Of a DNA stretch of 5,677 bases, positions 1-3,903 are shown one piece after another (within the stretch, counting starts at the first letter, position 1; the number at the start of each line of letters is the position of its first letter). The DNA is from Deltaproteobacteria bacterium (GTDB taxonomy: Bacteria; Desulfobacterota; Dissulfuribacteria; Dissulfuribacterales; QOAL01). Location of the stretch: positions 1 to 5,677 of the forward strand of contig JALSKY010000316.1 in NCBI GenBank assembly GCA_026988585.1, in the 5' to 3' direction. The position numbers and the translations under genes are program-made. The notes beneath the pieces are model-generated. The model ran no database searches, was not told the origin of the DNA, and saw only the letters and a program-made list of their open reading frames with translations.

Positions 1-475
1 TTGCAGAGGAGTTTGCATGGCAGATGGCTGCAGCCAGGGCATCTGAAGCATCCATTGCTGGTGACTTGTCCAGCCCCAGGAGCAGTTTTACCATCTGTCG
101 CACCTGCTCCTTTTCCGCCTGACCATAACCTGATACAGCCTTTTTGATCTCCAGTGGGGTGTATTCAAACAGATCAAGCCCCCCGTTCAGTGCAGAGAGC
201 AGTGCTGCTGCCCGGGCATGGCCCAGCTTGAGTGCTGCCTTGGCATTCCTGGCCACAAAGACCTGCTCTATGGATGCCTCAGAGGGGGAATATTGACTTA
301 TCACTTCAGAAATGCCCTGATAAAGCTCCATGAGCCTGTAGGAAAATGGTTCTAAGGTCTTGGGCCTTACAACACCTGCAGCAATGTAACGAATCCTGTT
401 TCCAGAGGCGGAGATCACCCCGAATCCCATGGCCCTGGAGCCTGGATCAATGCCGAGTATGCGCCTTTCTGCCAT
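1..475 (-). CDS. ruvC: Crossover junction endodeoxyribonuclease RuvC (C-terminus cut by window edge)
   Basis: RuvC is the Holliday-junction resolvase that works with RuvAB in recombinational repair. It nicks two opposing strands of the four-way junction in the cytoplasm. The window holds 158 residues; the family is usually about 160-175, so only a short tail is missing. The RNase-H-like fold shows its acidic residues: D10 in GIDPG, E70 in SIEQVF, and D142 and D145 in MDASDALAAAI, with H153 just after. F73 corresponds to the conserved aromatic that follows the IEQ motif, and the stretch VARNAKAALKLGHARA is typical of RuvC. An in-frame TAG two codons upstream (479-481) makes the ATG at 475 the first possible start. 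No Shine-Dalgarno sequence is visible before it, unlike yebC. The gene follows yebC by 29 bp on the same strand, so co-transcription and perhaps translational coupling are likely. ruvA and ruvB would be expected beyond base 1. Confidence 0.97.
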   Translation of the reverse strand, partial: MAERRILGIDPGSRAMGFGVISASGNRIRYIAAGVVRPKTLEPFSYRLMELYQGISEVISQYSPSEASIEQVFVARNAKAALKLGHARAAALLSALNGGLDLFEYTPLEIKKAVSGYGQAEKEQVRQMVKLLLGLDKSPAMDASDALAAAICHANSSA

Positions 476-504
476 GATCTACAGGATGCGGCTGGTTATA
501 ATCA

Positions 505-1254
505 CTATGCCACCTTTTCCAGTATGGAGTCGGGGATGTCGAAATTGGCATACACATTCTGGACATCATCATTGTCTTCCAGGGCGGCCATTAGGGCAAG
601 AATCTTTCTTGCCTGATCTTCGTCCTCAACCTTTACCACATTCTGCGGGACCATGCTGATCTCTGCGCTCTGAACTGAAATACCCTTTTCTTCCAGGGCG
701 GTCTTGACCTGGGTAAGGTTTTCAGGAGAGGTCTCCACCTCCCATACCGATTCCCCGTCACCTATATCCTCAGCTCCTGCCTCCAAGGCAAGGTCCATTA
801 TGGTCTCTTCATCAGCGGCAGATTTATCTATGAGAATCAGTCCCTTTTTCTCAAAGATCCATGAAACACTCCCTGGCTCACCAAGACTTCCTCCCCGCTT
901 TGAAAAGATGTGGCGTACATCTGCCACGGTTCTCTGCCTGTTGTCAGTGATGGTCTCCACCAGTACCGCAATGCCTCCAGGGCCATAACCTTCATAGATT
1001 ATCTCTTCATAGGAAACCCCTTCCAGCTCTCCTGTACCCTTTTTGATAGCCCGTTCTATGTTGTTTTTGGGCATGTTGGCAGCCTTGGCAGCCTCAATGG
1101 CGGTGCGCAGCCTGGGATTCCCGGCTGGATCTCCACCACCAAGTCGGGCTGCGACTGTGATCTCCTTGATAAGCTTGGTAAATACCTTCCCTCTTTTGGC
1201 ATCAAGTGCTGCCTTCTTGTGTTTGATCTGGCTCCACTTTGAATGTCCAGCCAT
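505..1254 (-). CDS. yebC: YebC/PmpR-family (TACO1-like, DUF28) protein
   Basis: This is a 249-residue protein of the near-universal YebC/TACO1 family, at the normal family length. It opens with MAGHSKWSQIKHKKAALDAK, the family signature, followed by FTKLIKEITVAARLGGGDP and a basic helical region ending in the ERAIKKGTGE stretch. The middle holds EGYGPGGIAVLVETITDN and VRHIFSKRGGSLGEPGSVSW, and the C-terminus ends with the usual YANFDIP. From family knowledge, members have been described as DNA-binding regulators (PmpR, regulators near ruv genes) and, more recently, as ribosome-associated factors that relieve stalling on proline stretches. The sequence cannot decide which applies here. The start at 1254 is chosen because it has a strong GGAGGAG site at 1257-1263 and matches the family N-terminus. 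An in-frame extension to 1359 exists, but it would cross the predicted promoter and lacks family similarity. The gene sits directly upstream of ruvC, the classical order. Confidence 0.97.
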   Translation of the reverse strand: MAGHSKWSQIKHKKAALDAKRGKVFTKLIKEITVAARLGGGDPAGNPRLRTAIEAAKAANMPKNNIERAIKKGTGELEGVSYEEIIYEGYGPGGIAVLVETITDNRQRTVADVRHIFSKRGGSLGEPGSVSWIFEKKGLILIDKSAADEETIMDLALEAGAEDIGDGESVWEVETSPENLTQVKTALEEKGISVQSAEISMVPQNVVKVEDEDQARKILALMAALEDNDDVQNVYANFDIPDSILEKVA

Positions 1255-1335
1255 AACTCCTCCGGTAATTCGTTCTCTTTTATGCGGAAAATGATCTCTG
1301 CTCAAAGCTGTGGGCTCTGAACAGACAGATAAAAC

Positions 1336-1364
1336 AATATAATTGAAACAGGGCTCCAAGGCAA
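1336..1364 (-). promoter_or_regulatory. Candidate sigma-70 promoter for yebC-ruvC
   Basis: On the minus strand the -35 box is TTGCCT (1359-1364; 4 of 6 to consensus) and the -10 box is TATATT (1336-1341; 5 of 6), with a spacer of exactly 17 bp. Transcription would begin near 1329, giving a leader of about 75 nt before the yebC ATG. It lies in the 162-bp gap after the EHD-like gene, so yebC-ruvC can be expressed independently. No clear intrinsic terminator separates the two genes, so read-through is also possible. This is a visual match only. Confidence 0.5.
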
Positions 1365-1416
1365 AAACAGGAATAGAGAAAGGGAAACATCCACCCTGTT
1401 TATTGCCTGGATCATG

Positions 1417-2784
1417 CTACTTGGATCTTATTTTCTGATAAAAATCCTGTATCTCCCTGTTCAGGAGGGAGTCCAGTTTCTTGCGATATCTTTTGTGGGG
1501 CATAAGGACCAATCTTCTGGCCTGGCTTTTGATCTTTTCCGAAACCCTGGATCTGACACGGGTCCAGAGATCCTTTTTATATGGGGTATTGAGTTCCACC
1601 AACCCTGAAGGTTCCTGAATATATAGGTTTACAAGCCTGGGAAAGGTGATCTTCTGCATCCAGAGTGTCCCTCCGGCACCCACCATAAGAAGCCAGAGCA
1701 GAGGCCACAGCAGGCCGCCTGGAGTCACGTTGCCCGCAAGCAATTCCGAGATGAAGGGCGGGTCCGGATAACCAAAAAACAGAAACATGAAGAAGTCCCC
1801 AAGAAAAAAGGCCAGGGCCCCTGCCAATGACAGGGTCTTGATCTGGGATTTTAGCCTGGACAAAAAGATCTTCTTGAACCCTTCATAGGCCTCGATCTCC
1901 AGGATGAGTTCCCTGGTAAGACGATCCACTTCTTGGAGGATATGGTGAAGGCGAAGTCTCGGGGCATCCTTCAGGGCTGTTTTCAACTCCTCTCTTTCAG
2001 GTTCCCATATCTTGAATTCTGGCGGAATTTCACTGTTATCCGTCTTTGCATAGGTGAGATATATCCTTGGAATATCTTTTCTGCCGGTCATCTGGGAGAG
2101 ATTCCAGCAGAGGCTTCCATATGAACGTAAAAGGTCCACAAGACTTTCACATTCATCTATTCTGTTCATCACAAACTTGACCCTGTCTTCACCTGTGGTG
2201 GCAGGCAAGGTTACTCTGAGGACCTTGTAGGTCTCCTTTATGGTACCAGGTTTGTGAGGATCGAACATGAAGACTATGAGGTCTGCCATCCTGGCAAATT
2301 CACCTATTACAGCGAGAAAATCATATCCTCTGTCTTTCTCGGTGACGGAATCCAGCATCCCGGGGGAATCAATAATGGCGATATCCTGTACGGGCTCAGC
2401 ATCAACCCGCTTCATTATGAAATGAGAAAGGAAATTTTCACCATATTTCCTGAGTCCACCGAAAGGCAACTTGTCGTCATTTACGAGAGTAGGGCCAGTG
2501 ATCTCTCCCTCAGTCTCCAATGTCCCTTCAGGTGCAGTAATTACGGTAAAGCTGTCATCAGTTGGCGCCTGGCCGGTACGCTGTACCTGTTTAGCAAGAA
2601 ATTCATTTATGAAAGTGGATTTGCCAGATGAATAGTTTCCAATGAGCAGAACGATTGGCTTCCATTTGAATGGCCTGAGTATCTGGGTAAGATCGTAGTC
2701 ATATTTCTGAAAGACATCTCCTGCCTTGGCCTCGAGTAATGATTTTATCTCCTGTTTGAGAAGATTTGCAGTTTCCGCAGACAT
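1417..2784 (-). CDS. EHD-like dynamin-superfamily NTPase with two C-terminal membrane segments
   Basis: This 455-residue protein has a dynamin-type nucleotide-binding domain at its N-terminus. Visible motifs are the P-loop GNYSSGKS (49-56), the switch I threonine in APTDDSF (T75), the G3 box DSPG (139-142) and a G4-like NRID (207-210). The stretches RGYDFLAVIGEFARMADLI (152-170), FMFDPHK (172-178) and LLRSYGSLCWNL (218-229) follow, in the same order and spacing, the pattern I recall for eukaryotic EHD (RME-1) ATPases. The region before the P-loop resembles the EHD N-terminal helical segment. After a charged helical part (about 262-316) come two hydrophobic segments (about 317-338 and 357-376), then a strongly basic helical tail (402-455). 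No EH domain is present. EHD and dynamin proteins oligomerise on and deform membranes; a membrane-shaping or membrane-repair role is inferred. Nucleotide preference is unknown, although EHDs use ATP. The start is supported by an AAAGGAGGAG site at 2788-2797. It is transcribed towards yebC, with no visible partner gene. Confidence 0.85.
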   Translation of the reverse strand: MSAETANLLKQEIKSLLEAKAGDVFQKYDYDLTQILRPFKWKPIVLLIGNYSSGKSTFINEFLAKQVQRTGQAPTDDSFTVITAPEGTLETEGEITGPTLVNDDKLPFGGLRKYGENFLSHFIMKRVDAEPVQDIAIIDSPGMLDSVTEKDRGYDFLAVIGEFARMADLIVFMFDPHKPGTIKETYKVLRVTLPATTGEDRVKFVMNRIDECESLVDLLRSYGSLCWNLSQMTGRKDIPRIYLTYAKTDNSEIPPEFKIWEPEREELKTALKDAPRLRLHHILQEVDRLTRELILEIEAYEGFKKIFLSRLKSQIKTLSLAGALAFFLGDFFMFLFFGYPDPPFISELLAGNVTPGGLLWPLLWLLMVGAGGTLWMQKITFPRLVNLYIQEPSGLVELNTPYKKDLWTRVRSRVSEKIKSQARRLVLMPHKRYRKKLDSLLNREIQDFYQKIRSK

Positions 2785-2808
2785 GAACTCCTCCTTTGTT
2801 CAGGAATA

Positions 2809-2837
2809 GTTATAATCAAATAAAGTGGGGCGGGCAA
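2809..2837 (-). promoter_or_regulatory. Candidate sigma-70 promoter for the EHD-like NTPase gene
   Basis: On the minus strand, TTGCCC (2832-2837; 4 of 6 to consensus) is separated by 17 bp from TATAAC (2809-2814; 5 of 6). Transcription would begin near 2802, leaving a leader of under 20 nt that consists almost entirely of the ribosome binding site (AAAGGAGGAG, 2788-2797). The layout is the same as the promoter predicted before yebC. This is a visual match only. Confidence 0.5.
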
Positions 2838-3182
2838 TTGGTGTGTTGGACAGATTACCCTTGCTCCTGAGAGTTGTTGTTATGAGGCTTTCCATGGTTC
2901 AGGGCAACAGTGGCCAGGCGTCCTGGATCAATTCCCTGGATTTTATAAAAGATGATCCCGGTTCATGAGTGCCTTGTGCCATACGATCCACTAAGCGTTT
3001 AAAATTATCTCGATTTTTCCAGTCCAGCTCTTTTTTCTTACAACATCCTGAATTTATTGAGACAAAAGAGTCGAATTTTTTTGTTGGCAGGGGTTGATTT
3101 TTGGGCTCATGCTCATTATTGTTTATCTGTAACAAGGTCGCAGTATCAAATATGCAGCAGGTTTTTTTCAAACAGACAGAAA

Positions 3183-3188
3183 TATAGT
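3183..3188 (+). promoter_or_regulatory. Possible -10 box for the DUF5320-like gene
   Basis: TATAGT matches the -10 consensus at 5 of 6 positions and would place a transcript start near 3195, just before the ribosome binding site. This short-leader layout resembles that of the divergent NTPase gene. There is no good -35 box at 16-18 bp upstream, where the sequence is a T-rich tract, so the call is weak. Confidence 0.25.
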
Positions 3189-3195
3189 TTGTGGC

Positions 3196-3206
3196 AAAGG
3201 AGGTGA
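3196..3206 (+). promoter_or_regulatory. Consensus ribosome binding site fixing the start at 3212
   Basis: AAAGGAGGTGA is a full-length complement to the 3' end of 16S rRNA and sits 5 nt before the ATG at 3212. It decides between that ATG and an in-frame GTG at 3191, which would place this site inside the coding region. Confidence 0.9.
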
Positions 3207-3211
3207 ATAAA

Positions 3212-3469
3212 ATGCCAGGTTTTGATGGAAGAGGTCCGGCAGGACGTGGTGGAGCCGGTTTTGGCCGGGGTATCCGCAACGGTTTCAGAGGCCAGGGTGG
3301 TGGATTTCGTGCCAGAAGTCGCTGTTTCAGAGGTTTTGGCAGGGGCCTTGGTTTCTGCAGGTTCGGAGCAGCTCAGGATTCCGGTACGGAGAGGAGCTTT
3401 CTTCTTCGTCAGAAAGAGTGGCTCCAGGAGCGTTTGAAGGCCATTGATGAGAGGCTTTCAAGGGCCTGA
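3212..3469 (+). CDS. Small Gly/Arg-rich DUF5320-like protein
   Basis: This is an 85-residue protein of unknown function. It begins MPGFDGRGPAGRGGAGFGRG, which matches the N-terminal style of DUF5320 proteins (MPGFDGTGP... or similar, rich in Gly, Met and Arg). I associate that family with anaerobic bacteria and archaea. Residues 1-52 are low in complexity, rich in Gly, Arg and Phe, with 11 arginines and two cysteines (C38, C49). Residues about 60-84 form a charged helix with heptad-like spacing that could be a short coiled coil, also usual for the family. There is no signal peptide or membrane segment. The very basic RGG-like part suggests nucleic-acid or polyanion contact, but this is inference. 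The gene stands alone, with a consensus ribosome binding site and a strong hairpin 15 nt after its stop, so it is probably monocistronic and well translated. Its usual neighbours in other genomes, as I recall, include Mrp/NifX-type iron-sulfur genes; none are seen here. Confidence 0.75.
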   Translation: MPGFDGRGPAGRGGAGFGRGIRNGFRGQGGGFRARSRCFRGFGRGLGFCRFGAAQDSGTERSFLLRQKEWLQERLKAIDERLSRA

Positions 3470-3484
3470 TAATGAATCGGTAAA

Positions 3485-3530
3485 CCTGCTTCCCTCTTGG
3501 AAAACTTCTTGCGTTCCAGGAGGGGGCAGG
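3485..3530 (+). repeat. Strong imperfect hairpin downstream of the DUF5320-like gene
   Basis: The left arm (3485-3502) begins CCTGC and ends TTGGAA. The right arm (3514-3530) begins TTCCAGGAGG and ends GCAGG. They pair over 17 positions (15 Watson-Crick, 2 G-U) with one bulged T at 3490 and an 11-nt loop. No U-tract follows, so it is not a standard intrinsic terminator. It may protect the 3' end of the small mRNA, act as a U-tract-free terminator, or be one copy of a dispersed extragenic palindrome. The pyrimidine/purine asymmetry of the arms resembles such repeats, but only a genome-wide search could show that. Confidence 0.6.
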
Positions 3531-3754
3531 GATGAGTTGTAGGATGGCTTTTAAATCTTATTTTTAATCCCTGATAGAATGATTTTCCTCCAATAACTTG
3601 GTTCAATAATCAGATCCGGCCAACAGTTATCCTGTTTTACCATCACTCTCCTTATTTGCTTTTTTATTTCCCTGTTACCAGGCAAGCGGCTTCTTGTCGT
3701 TTGGTATATACTTCGTTCCTGATCCGATTTTGATGCTGCCGTCCATTTTACTTC

Positions 3755-3782
3755 TTGTCAATTTTGCCTGACGTAGTATGAA
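3755..3782 (+). promoter_or_regulatory. Candidate sigma-70 promoter for the PBP gene
   Basis: TTGTCA (3755-3760; 5 of 6 to the -35 consensus) is followed after 16 bp by TATGAA (3777-3782; 4 of 6 to the -10 consensus). Transcription would start near 3790, giving a leader of about 115 nt that begins within the inverted-repeat arm at 3787. A weaker sigma-54-like alternative lies at 3805-3820 (see findings). This is a visual match only. Confidence 0.35.
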
Positions 3783-3786
3783 TAAA

Positions 3787-3888
3787 CGGTTTTTGGTTAA
3801 GGATTGGCATGAAAATTGTGTATCTTAATGCTCTGTAGAGTGGGATTTATGCAGTCCTTCACTATCTGCTCAATCCTAACAAAAACCG
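3787..3888 (+). repeat. Long imperfect inverted repeat in the PBP gene leader
   Basis: The left arm CGGTTTTTGGTTAAGGATTG (3787-3806) and the reverse complement of the right arm (3871-3888, CGGTTTTTGTTAGGATTG) agree over all 18 bases of the right arm if two single bases in the left arm are bulged. The outer 9 bp are perfect. The arms enclose 64 nt and the right arm ends 15 nt before the PBP start codon, so in RNA the structure would stand directly over the initiation region. Candidate roles are a cis-acting mRNA structure or the ends of a very small inverted-repeat element. No target-site duplication is visible. Confidence 0.5.
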
Positions 3889-3902
3889 CTCAATACATTT
3901 GA
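3828..3902 (+). other. Possible upstream leader ORF ending one base before the PBP start
   Basis: An ATG at 3828 opens a 24-codon frame, with a second in-frame ATG at 3849. Its TGA stop (3900-3902) is followed by a single T and then the PBP ATG at 3904. Another 16-codon frame (3778-3828) ends in a TAATG overlap with it. Neither has a clear ribosome binding site, and the predicted peptides are unremarkable. Because the PBP start itself lacks a Shine-Dalgarno sequence, translational coupling from this frame is a possible explanation. The frame may equally be chance. Confidence 0.2.
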
Positions 3903-3903
3903 T

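Larger units (their letters stand above)
2785..3211. other. Divergent intergenic region between the NTPase gene and the DUF5320-like gene
   Basis: These 427 bp hold the minus-strand promoter and ribosome binding site of the NTPase gene at the left end and the leader of the small plus-strand gene at the right end. The part between about 2840 and 3180 contains no convincing gene. It has two T7 tracts (3077-3083 and 3162-3168), a 7-bp inverted repeat CTCTTTT/AAAAGAG (3028-3034 and 3064-3070) and a short palindrome CCAGG-CGT-CCTGG (about 2914-2926). An open minus-strand frame ends at 2899 but has no credible start (see rejected items). I recognise no riboswitch, tRNA or known small RNA here. Confidence 0.6.
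3470..3903. other. Intergenic region before the penicillin-binding protein gene
   Basis: These 434 bp are AT-richer than the flanking genes and contain no convincing gene. In order they hold the hairpin at 3485-3530, a weaker stem-loop at 3677-3705 (ACCAGGCAAG pairing with CTTGTC and TGGT across a 3-nt bulge), a candidate promoter at 3755-3782, a long imperfect inverted repeat (3787-3806 with 3871-3888) and tiny overlapping ORFs between 3778 and 3902. About 3535-3675 shows only AT-rich, T-rich sequence with nothing I can name. I recognise no known riboswitch. Confidence 0.6.

Noticed and set aside
1255..1359. N-terminal extension of yebC to an ATG at 1359
   Set aside because: The added 35 residues do not resemble the family, the extension covers the candidate promoter at 1336-1364, and the strong ribosome binding site and conserved MAGHSKW start both point to 1254.
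2254..2631. Plus-strand 125-codon frame antisense to the EHD-like gene
   Set aside because: It lies wholly within a gene with clear NTPase motifs on the other strand, and its translation shows no recognisable domain.
2882..2968. Small plus-strand ORF beginning ATGAGGCTTTCC
   Set aside because: Only 28 codons, no ribosome binding site, and overlapped on the other strand by an equally plausible frame; there is no evidence for either.
2899..3279. Minus-strand 126-codon open frame
   Set aside because: Its only ATG lies antisense inside the DUF5320-like gene, where the Pro/Arg-rich translation is a reverse shadow of Gly/Arg codons. The rest has no internal start or ribosome binding site. The C-terminal half could be a gene remnant, which is noted as a finding only.
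3409..3606. Minus-strand 65-codon frame across the hairpin
   Set aside because: The frame arises from the end of the DUF5320-like gene and the hairpin sequence read in reverse. It has no ribosome binding site and no recognisable similarity.
3677..3705. Stem-loop as an intrinsic terminator
   Set aside because: The stem needs a G-U pair and a 3-nt bulge, and no T-run follows on either strand.
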